Below, piece by piece: positions 43,621-53,808 of a DNA stretch of 64,000 bases (the stretch's first letter is position 1; every line of letters begins with the position of its first letter). The DNA is from Streptomyces sp. NBC_01235 (GTDB lineage: Bacteria > Actinomycetota > Actinomycetes > Streptomycetales > Streptomycetaceae): positions 6,758,001 to 6,822,000 of the forward strand of contig NZ_CP108513.1 in the NCBI RefSeq assembly GCF_035989285.1, in the 5' to 3' direction. The notes below the pieces were generated by a model. It ran no database searches, had not been told where the DNA came from, and saw nothing but the letters and a program-made list of their open reading frames with translations. The translations under genes and the position numbers were made by a program.

Positions 43621-43646
43621 CCGGGGTTCGCGTGAGCGGACCCCGG
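43621..43646 (+). promoter_or_regulatory. GTGA-capped hairpin between rpoA and rplQ
   Basis: CCGGGGTTCGC (43621-43631) and GCGGACCCCGG (43636-43646) form an 11-bp stem with one wobble and a GTGA (GNRA) tetraloop. No T-tract follows. It is a candidate processing or regulatory element rather than a terminator. Confidence 0.6.
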
Positions 43647-43725
43647 ATCTCCGACAGACAACCGTCTGCTCGGATACTGACCTCGGTACCTGACACGGCC
43701 GGGGCAGACACCAAGGAGAAACACC

Positions 43726-44244
43726 ATGCCGAAGCCCACCAAGGGTGCCCGTATGGGCGGCAGCGCCGCGCACGAGAAGCTGCTCCTCGCGAACCTCGCG
43801 AAGGCGCTGTTCGAGCACGGCCGTATCACCACCACCGAGGCGAAGGCGCGCAAGCTGCGTCCGTACGCCGAGCGTCTGGTCACCAAGGCGAAGAAGGGCG
43901 ACCTTCACAACCGCCGTCAGGTGCTCCAGGTGATCACGGACAAGAGCATCGTGCACACGCTCTTCACCGAGATCGGCCCGCGCTACGAGAACCGTCCCGG
44001 TGGCTACACCCGCATCACCAAGATCGGTAACCGCCGTGGCGACAACGCGCCCATGGCCGTCATCGAGCTGGTCGAGGCGCTGACCGTTGCGCAGCAGGCG
44101 ACCGGTGAGGCCGAGGCCGCCACCAAGCGTGCGGTCAAGGAGGCCGACGAGGCCAAGGCGGAGGAGACCACCGAGGCTCCGGCCGAGGAGGCTGCTGCCG
44201 AGCCCGCCGCGGAAGCGGCTGGTGAAAGCGCGAAGGACGCCTGA
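43726..44244 (+). CDS. rplQ: 50S ribosomal protein L17
   Basis: The 172-aa L17 has the canonical core to about residue 122 ([40 protein letters not shown]). A ~50-residue Ala/Glu-rich tail follows ([20 protein letters not shown], then [19 protein letters not shown]), an actinobacterial extension. It is the last gene of the alpha cluster before a terminator. Confidence 0.97.
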   Translation: MPKPTKGARMGGSAAHEKLLLANLAKALFEHGRITTTEAKARKLRPYAERLVTKAKKGDLHNRRQVLQVITDKSIVHTLFTEIGPRYENRPGGYTRITKIGNRRGDNAPMAVIELVEALTVAQQATGEAEAATKRAVKEADEAKAEETTEAPAEEAAAEPAAEAAGESAKDA

Positions 44245-44261
44245 GGCTCTGCCTCGCAGTG

Positions 44262-44300
44262 AACGGGCCCGCCCTTTCGAGGGCGGGCCCGTTCCGCGTT
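44262..44300 (+). terminator. Terminator after rplQ
   Basis: AACGGGCCCGCCC (44262-44274) pairs with GGGCGGGCCCGTT (44281-44293) around TTTCGA, followed by CCGCGTTTT. It is a strong intrinsic terminator 34 nt before truA. Confidence 0.88.
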
Positions 44301-44333
44301 TTCCGAAGGTTGCAGTGCTGAGAGGATCCAGGG

Positions 44334-45191
44334 GTGAGTGACGAAGTACAGCCCGGCCACGTACGGATGCGTCTCGACCTTTCCTACGACGGGACCGAGT
44401 TCTCCGGGTGGGCCAAGCAGGCCGGCGGACGACGGACCGTGCAGGGAGAGATCGAGGACGCCCTGCGGACCGTGACGCGGTCCCGGGAGACGTACGAGCT
44501 GACCGTTGCCGGGCGTACCGATGCCGGGGTGCACGCGCGGGGGCAGGTCGCCCATGTCGATCTGCCGCGCGAGGTGTGGGTGGAGCACCACGAGAAGCTG
44601 CTCAAGCGGCTCGCCGGGCGGCTGCCCAGGGATGTGCGGGTGTGGGCCCTGCGGGAGGCGCCCAGCGGCTTCAACGCACGGTTCTCAGCCGTCTGGCGGC
44701 GGTACGCGTACCGGGTCACCGACAACCCCGGGGGTGTCGACCCGCTGCTGCGGGGCCACGTCCTGTGGCACGACTGGCCGCTCGACGTCGACGCCATGAA
44801 CGAGGCCGCGCGGCGGCTGCTCGGCGAGCACGACTTCGCCGCCTACTGCAAGCGGCGGGAGGGGGCGACCACCATCCGCACGCTCCAGGAGCTGCGGCTG
44901 GAAAAGGGCGCCGACGGGATCATCACCGCGACCGTCCGGGCCGACGCCTTCTGCCACAACATGGTGCGCTCGCTGATCGGGGCGCTGCTGTTCGTCGGGG
45001 ACGGCCACCGGGGTCCGGAGTGGCCCGGGAAGGTGCTCGCCGCGGGCGTACGGGACTCGGCCGTGCATGTCGTGCGGCCGCACGGGCTGACGCTGGAGGA
45101 GGTCGGCTACCCGGCCGACGAGCTGCTTGCCGCGCGCAACAAGGAAGCGCGGAACAAGCGGTCGCTGCCCGGTGCGGCCGGGTGCTGCTGA
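44334..45191 (+). CDS. truA: tRNA pseudouridine(38-40) synthase TruA
   Basis: The 285-aa enzyme isomerises uridines 38-40 in the tRNA anticodon arm. The catalytic Asp63 lies in [43 protein letters not shown] and [20 protein letters not shown] are family motifs. GTG 44334 follows AGAGGATCCAGG. It is the usual gene after rplQ. The next gene is convergent, with its stop only 28 nt away. Confidence 0.96.
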   Translation: MSDEVQPGHVRMRLDLSYDGTEFSGWAKQAGGRRTVQGEIEDALRTVTRSRETYELTVAGRTDAGVHARGQVAHVDLPREVWVEHHEKLLKRLAGRLPRDVRVWALREAPSGFNARFSAVWRRYAYRVTDNPGGVDPLLRGHVLWHDWPLDVDAMNEAARRLLGEHDFAAYCKRREGATTIRTLQELRLEKGADGIITATVRADAFCHNMVRSLIGALLFVGDGHRGPEWPGKVLAAGVRDSAVHVVRPHGLTLEEVGYPADELLAARNKEARNKRSLPGAAGCC

Positions 45192-45219
45192 CTCGACCTC
45201 TCGGCCGGTGCGGGTGAGG

Positions 45220-46095
45220 TCAGCCGTTGGCCGCCGCCGACGCCTGGGCCTCGCCGCGCTGGCGGATCCGCTGGAACGCGAACTCGGCGAGGTCGTCGCC
45301 CGCGGTGAAGGCCGCGGTGTCCTTCGTCGTCACGTCCTTGCCGTTCGTGAAGCCGGTGATCGTGAAGTAGGCGTACCGGCCGTAGGAGTTGGTCGTCGAG
45401 CGGCAGACCGCGCCGTTGCAGAAGGTCTTGACGTCCCCGCCGGTGAGGGCCTTGACGATGCTCTTCTCGTCGGCCTGGCTCTTGGCCTTGAGGGCCTGCG
45501 CCTCGGTGTCGAAGACGGCCACTCCGACCGTCACCGCGAGGCCGTCCTTGGTGTACGTGACCCGCATCACGCGAGTGCAGCCGTTGTCGGTGAGGACCTT
45601 GGTCAGGGTGCCCGCGGCGCCCGTGGCGCACGTGGTGCTGTCCGCCTTGGGGCCCTTCTTGTACACGGCCGAGCCCATGGTGAGCTGCGTGCCGGGGAAG
45701 AGGAGGTCGGGACCGTTGGGGGCGGTGTCCTTGGCCTTGCTGGCGACGAACTCCTTCGGGTCCAGCGGGGGCGGGGCGCTGGTCGGCGCGAAGGACGGGG
45801 TGGTGGACGCGCTCGGCAGGCCGGCGGTAGCGGGCAGCGAGGACGTCGGCTTGTTCGCCTCGTCGTTGCCGTTCGCCGACACCACGGCCATGGCCACGGC
45901 GGTGCCGATGGCGAGTGTGGCGAGCGCGCCTCCGCCTATGAAGAGCAGCCGGCGGCGCTTGTTGCGCGTCTCGGACGCCTCGGCGAGCGCGGCCCAGTCC
46001 GGGGTCCGGCCGTCATCGCCGGTGGCCCACGGCTGCTGGGAGTTCGGTTTCCACGGATCCCACTGGGACTGAGGTCCCCCCTGCCCATAGCTCAT
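45220..46095 (-). CDS. Membrane-anchored secreted protein, hypothetical
   Basis: The 291-aa protein has a Gln/Pro/Trp-rich cytosolic N-terminus (MSYGQGGPQSQWDPWKPN), a basic stop (RNKRRRLL) and one membrane helix (LFIGGGALATLAIGTAVAMA). A Ser/Thr/Pro linker follows, then an extracellular domain of about 170 residues. The domain has four Cys (TTCATG, DNGCTR, KTFCNGAVCRST) that may pair. I do not recognise the family; it is a common streptomycete neighbour of truA/rplM. ATG 46095 was chosen over one three codons upstream. Confidence 0.75.
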   Translation of the reverse strand: MSYGQGGPQSQWDPWKPNSQQPWATGDDGRTPDWAALAEASETRNKRRRLLFIGGGALATLAIGTAVAMAVVSANGNDEANKPTSSLPATAGLPSASTTPSFAPTSAPPPLDPKEFVASKAKDTAPNGPDLLFPGTQLTMGSAVYKKGPKADSTTCATGAAGTLTKVLTDNGCTRVMRVTYTKDGLAVTVGVAVFDTEAQALKAKSQADEKSIVKALTGGDVKTFCNGAVCRSTTNSYGRYAYFTITGFTNGKDVTTKDTAAFTAGDDLAEFAFQRIRQRGEAQASAAANG

Positions 46096-46622
46096 GGGCC
46101 GCATCTTAGACGGGGAGCGGGGGGTGCTGTTCCGCCTCGACGAGCGCCGGAGTCACCGGAGTTCCGGGCGTGAGTGCGGGCAAACGTGACATCTCCGGGT
46201 GGTTGGTACGGCGTTCTCCCAGGCCGCGCCCGCGCATGTGGTGCGGGCCACTCGGGACGGATGTTTCCTGTGGTCGTTCCTGGTGAGGCCGACATGCTCA
46301 CATGTCCGTCGGGAAAGCGGTGGCGGGGCGCTTCGAGGGGTGACCGACCGTGACCGGGTGAGCCGGAGCGGGGCGCGGTGCGCGTTCGGGCGTCGTGCGC
46401 CGTAAGGCCTCGTTTTGACCCGGCCCCCGAGACGCGGGTATCCTGCATCTTCGTTGTGTATTGGCGCGCTCTTCTCACGGGACGGGCCCTTACACCGGTC
46501 CACCGGGCCGATGACCAGCGACCAGCACGCGGTTTGCGTCACCGCAGTGCGGTCTGGGCTGTCGTGATCGTCTTCGGTGACCTTGTCAGGACCATTCACT
46601 GAAGAAGCGAAGGCTACGAACC
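46096..46622 (+). promoter_or_regulatory. Upstream region of rplM with promoter
   Basis: No gene is supported in these 527 nt. TTGACC (46415-46420), an 18-nt spacer and TATCCT (46439-46444) form a good promoter, giving a leader of about 170 nt for rplM-rpsI. GACATG/CATGTC (46291-46306) is a small palindrome further upstream of unknown meaning. The divergent gene at 46095 must also be driven from here. Confidence 0.65.
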
Positions 46623-47066
46623 GTGCGTACGTACAGCCCCAAGCCCGGCGATGTGACGCGCCAGTGGCACGTCATCGACGCTCAGGACATCGTCCTGGGC
46701 CGTCTCGCCACCACTGCCGCGTCCCTCCTCCGGGGCAAGCACAAGCCGATCTACGCCCCCCACGTCGACACCGGTGACTTCGTCATCATCATCAACGCCG
46801 ACAAGGTGCACCTCTCCGGCAACAAGCGGACCCAGAAGATGGCCTACCGCCACTCCGGGTACCCGGGTGGTCTGCGCTCCGTGCGCTACGACGACCTGCT
46901 GGCGAACAACCCCGAGAAGGCCGTCGAGAAGGCCGTCAAGGGAATGCTCCCCAAGAACACGCTCGGCCGTCAGATGCTCTCGAAGCTGAAGGTCTACAAG
47001 GGTGACGTGCACCCGCACGCGGCGCAGCAGCCTGTGCCGTTCGAGATCACCCAGGTCGCGCAGTAA
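46623..47066 (+). CDS. rplM: 50S ribosomal protein L13
   Basis: The 147-aa L13 is an early 50S assembly protein. The GTG start gives [55 protein letters not shown] and [20 protein letters not shown] are canonical. rpsI follows after 44 nt. Confidence 0.98.
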   Translation: MRTYSPKPGDVTRQWHVIDAQDIVLGRLATTAASLLRGKHKPIYAPHVDTGDFVIIINADKVHLSGNKRTQKMAYRHSGYPGGLRSVRYDDLLANNPEKAVEKAVKGMLPKNTLGRQMLSKLKVYKGDVHPHAAQQPVPFEITQVAQ

Positions 47067-47110
47067 GTCCGGCCACACCACCCCAAGCTGAAGAGAATCT
47101 GAGGAGAACC

Positions 47111-47632
47111 GTGGCCGAGACCACTGCCGAGCAGCCGCTCGAAGAGACCGAGCTCGTCGACATCGACAGCTACACCACCGAGTCCGAGGTCCCCGTCGAG
47201 GGTGAGTACACCTCGGAGTCCCTGGCCTCCCGCTTCGGCGAGGCCCAGCCGGCGGCCGGCCTGGGCCGTCGCAAGAACGCCATCGCCCGCGTCCGGATCG
47301 TTCCGGGCACCGGCAAGTGGAAGATCAACGGTCGCACCCTCGAGGACTACTTCCCGAACAAGGTGCACCAGCAGGAAGTCAACGAGCCCTTCAAGGTGCT
47401 CGAGCTCGACGGCCGCTACGACGTCATCGCCCGTATCTCGGGTGGCGGTGTCTCCGGTCAGGCCGGTGCGCTCCGTCTCGGTGTCGCCCGCGCGCTGAAC
47501 GAGGCCGACGTCGACAACAACCGTGGCGCCCTCAAGAAGGCCGGCTTCCTCACGCGTGACGACCGTGCGGTCGAGCGCAAGAAGGCCGGTCTCAAGAAGG
47601 CCCGCAAGGCCCCGCAGTACAGCAAGCGCTAA
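47111..47632 (+). CDS. rpsI: 30S ribosomal protein S9
   Basis: The 173-aa S9 has a ~45-residue acidic extension ([20 protein letters not shown]) before the core [20 protein letters not shown]. It ends with the P-site-tRNA-contacting tail [15 protein letters not shown] 47111 is preceded by GAGGAGAACC. A strong terminator follows. Confidence 0.98.
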   Translation: MAETTAEQPLEETELVDIDSYTTESEVPVEGEYTSESLASRFGEAQPAAGLGRRKNAIARVRIVPGTGKWKINGRTLEDYFPNKVHQQEVNEPFKVLELDGRYDVIARISGGGVSGQAGALRLGVARALNEADVDNNRGALKKAGFLTRDDRAVERKKAGLKKARKAPQYSKR

Positions 47633-47689
47633 GCTTCGCTGCCTGCTCGTACGTATGTGGAGCGAGCTCCGGCTCACTCTCTCGTACTC

Positions 47690-47736
47690 CGAACGCCCCG
47701 GCGGCACGCCATTGTGCCGTCGGGGCGTTCGTTTTA
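47690..47736 (+). terminator. Terminator after rpsI
   Basis: CGAACGCCCCG (47690-47700) pairs with CGGGGCGTTCG (47721-47731), and the inner GCGGCAC/GTGCCGT continues the helix to about 18 bp. TTTTA follows. Confidence 0.92.
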
Positions 47737-47883
47737 TCGCAAGTCTGGGCGTATAACGGCACAAGGTGCTCAAAGGCTTGTGTGATCGGATGTTCAGGGC
47801 ATCCAATGCCTGGATGCGGGAGCCGCTGCGGCATCGAACGTGACCGCACAGCCTTTGAAACTGACGCTTCCTCAGGAGGACAA

Positions 47884-49242
47884 GTGGGACGACTCTTCGG
47901 CACGGACGGCGTGCGCGGTGTCGCCAACGCGGATCTGACGGCGGAGATGGCGCTCGGCCTGTCCGTCGCGGCGGCGCACGTGCTGGCCGAGGCGGGCACG
48001 TTCGAGGGCCACCGGCCGGTGGCCGTGGTCGGACGGGACCCGCGCGCGTCCGGGGAGTTCCTGGAGGCCGCCGTCGTGGCCGGCCTGGCGAGCGCGGGTG
48101 TGGACGTGCTGAAGGTCGGCGTGCTGCCCACGCCCGCCGTCGCGTACCTCACCGGCGTGCTCGGCGCCGACCTCGGCGTGATGCTCTCCGCCAGCCACAA
48201 CGCCATGCCCGACAACGGCGTCAAGTTCTTCGCCCGCGGCGGCCACAAGCTCGCCGACCAGCTCGAGGACCGGATCGAGTCCGTCTACGAGGAGCACCGC
48301 ACCGGCGCGCCCTGGAACCGGCCGACCGGCAGCGGCGTCGGACGCGTCCGCTCCTACGACGAGGGGTTCGACCGGTACGTCGCCCACCTCATCGCCGTCC
48401 TGCCGAACCGGCTCGACGGGCTGAAGATCGTCCTCGACGAGGCGCACGGCGCTGCGGCGTGGGTGTCGCCGGAGGCGTTCGCGCGGGCCGGCGCGGAGGT
48501 CGTGACCATCGGGGCCGAGCCGGACGGGCTCAACATCAACGACGGGTGCGGGTCCACGCACCTGGACAAGCTGAAGGCCGCGGTCATCGAGCACGGGGCC
48601 GACCTCGGCGTCGCGCACGACGGGGACGCCGACCGGTGCCTCGCCGTGGACCACACGGGCGAGGAGATCGACGGGGACCAGATCCTCGCCGTGCTGGCCC
48701 TGTCCATGCGGGAGCGGGGCGTGCTGCGCTCGGACACCGTTGTCGCGACCGTCATGTCCAACCTCGGCTTCAAGCTGGCCATGGAGCGCGAGGGGATCCA
48801 GCTGGTGCAGGCCGCCGTCGGCGACCGGTATGTGCTGGAGGAGATGAAGGAGCACGGGTACGCGCTCGGCGGCGAGCAGTCCGGACACGTGATCATCCTC
48901 GACCACGCGACGACCGGTGACGGGACGCTGACGGGCCTGATGCTGGCGGCTCGCGTCGTCGAGAGCGGGCGGTCGCTGCGGGAGCTGGCCTCTGTGATGG
49001 AGCGGTTGCCTCAGGTGCTGATCAATGTGCCCGACGTCGACCGGTCGCGGGTGTCTTCCTCCGCCGAGCTCGCTGTTGCCGTCACCGAGGCGGAGCGGGA
49101 GCTCGGGTCCACCGGGCGGGTGTTGCTTCGGCCTTCCGGGACCGAGCCGCTTGTGCGGGTGATGGTTGAGGCCGCTGACATCGATCAGGCTCGGTCCGTT
49201 GCCGGGCGGCTGGCCGATGTCGTGAAGTCGGCGCTGGGTTAA
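47884..49242 (+). CDS. glmM: Phosphoglucosamine mutase
   Basis: The 452-aa enzyme converts glucosamine-6-phosphate to glucosamine-1-phosphate for UDP-GlcNAc. GTG 47884 after CAGGAGGACAA gives [19 protein letters not shown]. The phosphoserine is Ser104 in [17 protein letters not shown]. The metal site is AHDGDADRC, the sugar-binding motif is GGEQSGHVI, and the phosphate-binding motif is [15 protein letters not shown]. It works with glmS at 51476. Confidence 0.98.
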   Translation: MGRLFGTDGVRGVANADLTAEMALGLSVAAAHVLAEAGTFEGHRPVAVVGRDPRASGEFLEAAVVAGLASAGVDVLKVGVLPTPAVAYLTGVLGADLGVMLSASHNAMPDNGVKFFARGGHKLADQLEDRIESVYEEHRTGAPWNRPTGSGVGRVRSYDEGFDRYVAHLIAVLPNRLDGLKIVLDEAHGAAAWVSPEAFARAGAEVVTIGAEPDGLNINDGCGSTHLDKLKAAVIEHGADLGVAHDGDADRCLAVDHTGEEIDGDQILAVLALSMRERGVLRSDTVVATVMSNLGFKLAMEREGIQLVQAAVGDRYVLEEMKEHGYALGGEQSGHVIILDHATTGDGTLTGLMLAARVVESGRSLRELASVMERLPQVLINVPDVDRSRVSSSAELAVAVTEAERELGSTGRVLLRPSGTEPLVRVMVEAADIDQARSVAGRLADVVKSALG

Positions 49243-49361
49243 GGGCGGTTCGGTGGGGCGGGGTCTGTGCGGTTCGGGCTGCGGGTGCTTCTGGCCGGTC
49301 GCGCCCACGCGGCGGACCGCACATCGACAGAGCCCCGCGCCCTGAGGCAGAAGCCCTGCCC

Positions 49362-50300
49362 CTAGCCCTCGTTGGTTCGTTGGCGTTGCTTTGACCAGAG
49401 GTACTTCTGGGCCAGCAATGTCAACGTTCCTGCCAGGATGATGCCCAGGAGGTTCAGCAGGAGTTGTTCTGTTGAGCCCCAGGTCTGCTTGGTGTCGCCA
49501 TAGCTGAGGGCCACGGCGGCGTTGGCGGCTGCCGGGACCGTCGTGACCGAGATGGCCACGCCCACCAGGGCGCCGGACTTCGCGGAGGTCAGGGAGAGGG
49601 TGCCGGCGATGCCTGCCAGGACGGCCACGATGAAGGAGAACGCGTCGGGGGCGTAGACGAAGCCGGTCTGAGGGCGGGCGCCGTCCAACTGCTCCTTGCT
49701 GAACTGGCCGAGGGCGTCCATCAGGAGGCTGAAGCCCACCGTCGCCGCCATGGCCACCGCGAAGCCGACCAGCAGGGCGATCAGCGAGCGCAGGGCCAGG
49801 CGGGGGGCCCGCTGCACGATCGACGTGGAGACGCCGGCCAGTGGGCCGAACTCCGGGCCCACCGCCATCGCGCCCACGATCAGGACCGCGTTGTCGAGCA
49901 CCACGCCGCAGGCCGCGATCATCGTGGCGAGAGTGATGAACGCGACGTAGGTGACGGAGAGCGTCGACTCCTCGTGGGTGGCGTCCGTGAGGTGCTCCCA
50001 CAGGACCGCGTCGGCGCCCTCGCCCGGCGCCTCCGCCTCGGCCTTGTCGGCGCGCAGGGAGAGCGACAGATCGATGTTCTCCACGGCGATCGAGCCGGTC
50101 TCTTGCAGGCCCAACTCCTGTAGGCCGGTGAGGAGTTCGTCCCCCGCCTCGCGTGCCACGTCGCACATGACGACATCGCCGGCCGGGTTGCGGGCGGCGC
50201 CCGGTACGACGACGAGGTGTGTGGTGCCGACGGTCTTCTCGATCAGGCGGACCACGTCGTCGGTCTTGTCGGCCGGGGTGATCAGGCGCAGGTGCAGCAT
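49362..50300 (-). CDS. DUF389 family membrane protein
   Basis: The 312-aa protein has an N-terminal cytosolic ACT-like stretch (LRLITPADKTDDVVRLIEKT) and a membrane domain of six or more helices. The family-typical phrases are IAACGVVLDNAVLIVGAMAV, GPEFGPLAGV and SVTTVPAAANAAVALSYGD. DUF389/TIGR00341 proteins are common, and their transport or signalling function is not established. It lies 16 nt downstream of coaA on the same strand, so they are likely co-transcribed. Confidence 0.88.
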   Translation of the reverse strand: MLHLRLITPADKTDDVVRLIEKTVGTTHLVVVPGAARNPAGDVVMCDVAREAGDELLTGLQELGLQETGSIAVENIDLSLSLRADKAEAEAPGEGADAVLWEHLTDATHEESTLSVTYVAFITLATMIAACGVVLDNAVLIVGAMAVGPEFGPLAGVSTSIVQRAPRLALRSLIALLVGFAVAMAATVGFSLLMDALGQFSKEQLDGARPQTGFVYAPDAFSFIVAVLAGIAGTLSLTSAKSGALVGVAISVTTVPAAANAAVALSYGDTKQTWGSTEQLLLNLLGIILAGTLTLLAQKYLWSKQRQRTNEG

Positions 50301-50316
50301 GGGGGCAGGGTAGCCG

Positions 50317-51306
50317 TCAGAGTTTGCGCAGGCTCAGGCGCTGGACCTTGTGGTCCTGGCCCTTGCGGACCACGAGGGTGGCCCGGCCGCGGGTGGGGGC
50401 GATGTTCTCCACCAGGTTGGGCTTGTTGATGGTCCGCCAGAGGGTGCGGGCGTAGTCGAGGGCCTCGTCCTCGGAGACCTGGGTGTACTTCCTGAAGTAC
50501 GAGTCGGGGTTCTGGAAGGCGGTCTGACGCAGTTTCCGGAACCGGCTGAGGTACCAGCGCTCGATGTCCTCGGCGCTCGCGTCGACGTACACGCTGAAGT
50601 CGAAGTAGTCGGCGAGGCCGACTCGGGTGCGGCCGTCCTTGCCGGGGAGCGCGGGCTGAAGGACGTTCAGGCCCTCGACGATGAGGATGTCGGGGCGCCG
50701 GACGGTGAGCTTCCGGTCGGGCATGATGTCGTAGATCAGGTGGGAGTAGACAGGGGCCGTGACCTCGCCCTTTCCCGCCTTGATGTCGGCCACGAAGCGG
50801 GTCAGCGCGCGGCGGTCGTAGGACTCGGGGAAGCCTTTCCGCGACATCAGGCCGCGGGCCTCCAACTCCCTGGTGGGGAGCAGGAAGCCGTCCGTGGTGA
50901 CCAGCTCCACGCGAGGGTGTTCCGGCCAGCGGGAGAGGAGGGCCTGGAGGAGGCGGGCGACCGTCGACTTGCCCACGGCCACGGAGCCCGCGACGCCTAT
51001 CACGAACGGGGTCCCGGACTGCGAGCCCTGTTCGCCGAGGAAGGTGTTCAGCGCGCCGCGCAGGCCGTCGGTGGCGCCCACGTAGAGGTTGAGGAGACGG
51101 GAGAGCGGGAGGTAGATGTCGCGCACCTCGTCGAGGTCGATGACGTCGCCGAGTCCGCGCAGCTTCTCGACCTCCTCGGCGGTCAGCGGCAGAGGTGTCT
51201 TCTCGCGCAGCGCGCTCCACTCGCTTCGGGTGAGGTCGACGTAGGGAGTCGCCTCCGGCTTGTGCCGGTGGGCGCTCCGGGGCAACGGGGAGACCGGAGA
51301 GATCAC
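50317..51306 (-). CDS. coaA: Type I pantothenate kinase
   Basis: The 329-aa enzyme phosphorylates pantothenate, the first step of coenzyme A synthesis. The P-loop is [59 protein letters not shown] and [13 protein letters not shown] are CoaA signatures. It ends with SLRKL. The GTG start at 51306 follows an AATGGAG site. It is divergent from glmS with 169 nt between starts. Confidence 0.97.
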   Translation of the reverse strand: MISPVSPLPRSAHRHKPEATPYVDLTRSEWSALREKTPLPLTAEEVEKLRGLGDVIDLDEVRDIYLPLSRLLNLYVGATDGLRGALNTFLGEQGSQSGTPFVIGVAGSVAVGKSTVARLLQALLSRWPEHPRVELVTTDGFLLPTRELEARGLMSRKGFPESYDRRALTRFVADIKAGKGEVTAPVYSHLIYDIMPDRKLTVRRPDILIVEGLNVLQPALPGKDGRTRVGLADYFDFSVYVDASAEDIERWYLSRFRKLRQTAFQNPDSYFRKYTQVSEDEALDYARTLWRTINKPNLVENIAPTRGRATLVVRKGQDHKVQRLSLRKL

Positions 51307-51475
51307 ACTCCATTGTTAACGGAGTTTGAACGGGGCGGTGGGTGGGGTCCGTCACGATCCGGGGCGGGGAGTGGGACGAGGTGGGCCGAGGGAGGGGGCG
51401 TACGGCCGTGGGAATTTCCGAAATCGGGCACGTGGAGGCTCTTTCGGGGCGGGATTCGGTCGTAGGCTGCCGCGC

Positions 51476-53323
51476 ATGTGCGGAATCGTGGGATACGTGG
51501 GGTCTCAGTCGGCGCTCGACGTCGTCATGGCCGGACTGAAGCGGCTGGAGTACCGGGGGTACGACTCGGCAGGTGTCGCCGTGCCGGCCGACGGAGGGCT
51601 CGCCGCCGCCCGGAAGGCGGGCAAGCTCGTCAATCTGGAGAAGGAGCTGACGGAACGGCCGCTGCCCGCCGGGACGACGGGCATCGGGCACACCCGGTGG
51701 GCCACGCACGGCGGGCCCACGGACGCCAACGCCCACCCTCATCTCGACAACGCCGGACGCGTCGCCGTCGTGCACAACGGGATCATCGAGAACTTCGCCG
51801 TGCTGCGGGCCGAGCTGGCCGAGCGGGGGCACGAGCTGCTCTCCGAGACGGACACCGAGGTCGTGGCGCATCTGCTCGCCGAGGAGTTCTCCGTGACCTC
51901 CGACCTGGCGGAGGCGATGCGGCTGGTGTGCCGACGGCTGGAGGGGGCGTTCACGCTGGTCGCGGTGCACGCGGACGAGCCGGACGTGGTGGTCGGGGCG
52001 CGGCGGAACTCACCGCTCGTGGTGGGCGTTGGAGAGGGCGAGGCCTTTCTCGCCTCGGACGTCGCCGCGTTCATCGCCCACACGCGGTCGGCGATCGAGC
52101 TGGGTCAGGACCAGGTGGTGGAGCTGCGCCGGGACGGTGTGACGGTGACCGGGTTCGACGGCCGTCCGGCAGACGTGCGCTCCTACCACGTCGACTGGGA
52201 CGCGTCGGCCGCGGAAAAGGGGGGTTATGACTACTTCATGCTCAAGGAGATCGCCGAGCAGCCCAAGGCTGTCGCCGATACCCTGCTGGGCCGCATCGAC
52301 GCCTCCGGGGCGCTGACCCTCGACGAGGTGCGGATCCCGCCCTCCGAGCTGCGGGAGGTCGACAAGGTCGTCATCGTCGCGTGCGGTACGGCCTTCCACG
52401 CGGGTCTCATCGCCAAGTACGCCATCGAGCACTGGACGCGGATCCCGTGCGAGGTGGAGCTGGCCAGCGAGTTCCGCTACCGGGATCCGATCCTGGGCTC
52501 ACGCTCGCTCGTCATCGCCATCTCCCAGTCCGGGGAGACGATGGACACGCTGATGGCGCTGCGGCATGCGCGGGAGCAGGGGTCGAAGGTGCTGGCCATC
52601 TGCAACACCAACGGCTCGACCATCCCGCGTGAGTCGGACGCGGTGCTCTACACGCACGCCGGGCCGGAGGTGGCGGTCGCCTCGACGAAGGCGTTCCTGA
52701 CGCAGCTGGTCGCCTGCTATCTGGTCGCCCTGTATCTCGGCCAGGTGCGCGGCACCAAGTGGGGGGACGAGATCGGGGCCGTCGTCCGGGACCTCGCGCG
52801 GATCTCCGGCGCGGTCGAGCGGGTGCTGGAGACCATGGAGCCGGTGCGGGAGCTGGCGCGGTCGCTCGCCGGCAAGGACACGGTGCTGTTCCTGGGGCGG
52901 CACGTGGGGTATCCCGTCGCGCTGGAGGGTGCGCTGAAGCTGAAGGAGCTGGCGTACATGCACGCGGAGGGGTTCGCCGCGGGGGAGCTGAAGCACGGGC
53001 CGATCGCTCTCATCGAGGAGGATCTGCCGGTGGTGGTGGTCGTGCCCTCGCCGCGCGGGCGGTCCGTCCTGCACGACAAGATCGTGTCCAACATCCAGGA
53101 GATCCGGGCGCGGGGTGCGCGGACGATCGTGATCGCGGAGGAGGGCGACGAGGCGGTGGTGCCGTACGCCGACCATCTCGTACGGGTTCCTGTCACCCCG
53201 ACCTTGCTTCAGCCCCTGGTGACCACGGTGCCGTTGCAGGTCTTCGCGTGCGAGCTGGCGACGGCTCGCGGCAACGAGGTGGACCAGCCGCGCAACCTGG
53301 CGAAGTCGGTGACGGTGGAGTAA
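51476..53323 (+). CDS. glmS: Glutamine-fructose-6-phosphate aminotransferase (isomerising)
   Basis: The 615-aa enzyme makes glucosamine-6-phosphate. The start was set at ATG 51476 so that Cys2 (MCGIVGYVGSQSALDVV) is the N-terminal nucleophile after Met removal; the open frame upstream is not coding. The glutaminase domain has GIGHTRWATHGGPTDANAHP. Two SIS domains follow (VVIVACGTAFHAGLIAKYAI, LGRHVGYPVALEGALKLKEL). The C-terminus is DQPRNLAKSVTVE. It supplies glmM. Confidence 0.98.
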   Translation: MCGIVGYVGSQSALDVVMAGLKRLEYRGYDSAGVAVPADGGLAAARKAGKLVNLEKELTERPLPAGTTGIGHTRWATHGGPTDANAHPHLDNAGRVAVVHNGIIENFAVLRAELAERGHELLSETDTEVVAHLLAEEFSVTSDLAEAMRLVCRRLEGAFTLVAVHADEPDVVVGARRNSPLVVGVGEGEAFLASDVAAFIAHTRSAIELGQDQVVELRRDGVTVTGFDGRPADVRSYHVDWDASAAEKGGYDYFMLKEIAEQPKAVADTLLGRIDASGALTLDEVRIPPSELREVDKVVIVACGTAFHAGLIAKYAIEHWTRIPCEVELASEFRYRDPILGSRSLVIAISQSGETMDTLMALRHAREQGSKVLAICNTNGSTIPRESDAVLYTHAGPEVAVASTKAFLTQLVACYLVALYLGQVRGTKWGDEIGAVVRDLARISGAVERVLETMEPVRELARSLAGKDTVLFLGRHVGYPVALEGALKLKELAYMHAEGFAAGELKHGPIALIEEDLPVVVVVPSPRGRSVLHDKIVSNIQEIRARGARTIVIAEEGDEAVVPYADHLVRVPVTPTLLQPLVTTVPLQVFACELATARGNEVDQPRNLAKSVTVE

Positions 53324-53395
53324 GGGCCCCAGCCCGGGTGCCGAGGCTCTGAGACTGCTCAAGTCGCTTGGCGGGGGCGGAATCTGACGGACACG

Positions 53396-53740
53396 ATGAT
53401 CCGCATGACAGGAATCGCGGGGCTGAACCCCAAGCACAACTTCGTGCTGGTCATCCGGGACGCAGACGTGGTCGCGGCGGCGTTGCGCCAGGCGGTGGCC
53501 GGTGCTTCGGACGGGGAGCGGGCGGGGCTGGAGCGCGCCGTCGCGCTCGTCGAGGCCCACGCCGCCGTCGGTGAAGCTCAACTGCGCGCACGCTGGGTTC
53601 GCTCCCGGCTGGACGCCGTCGGTTTCACTGGGGACGTCGCCTCGGTCGCGGCGGTGAAGGCGCTGCGCAAGGCGGAGCCGAAGCTGAGCCTGCTGGCGGC
53701 GGTCCAACTGCAGAAGGAGGCAGTGGCCCATCCGGAGTGA
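53396..53740 (+). CDS. Small hypothetical protein (114 aa)
   Basis: The 114-aa soluble protein MIRMTGIAGLNPKHNFVLVI is mostly helical and Ala-rich (LRQAVAGASDGERAGLERAV). It has no membrane segment or recognised domain. A second in-frame ATG at 53405 is an alternative start. It is the same strand as glmS with a 72-nt gap and may be transcribed with it. Codon use is normal for the genome. Confidence 0.6.
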   Translation: MIRMTGIAGLNPKHNFVLVIRDADVVAAALRQAVAGASDGERAGLERAVALVEAHAAVGEAQLRARWVRSRLDAVGFTGDVASVAAVKALRKAEPKLSLLAAVQLQKEAVAHPE

Positions 53741-53808
53741 GTCGGTACGCCGGGACGAGCGGGCGGCCTCGGCCGACAGGCGGCCGTCCGCTCGTTCCGG
53801 CGCCGGGG

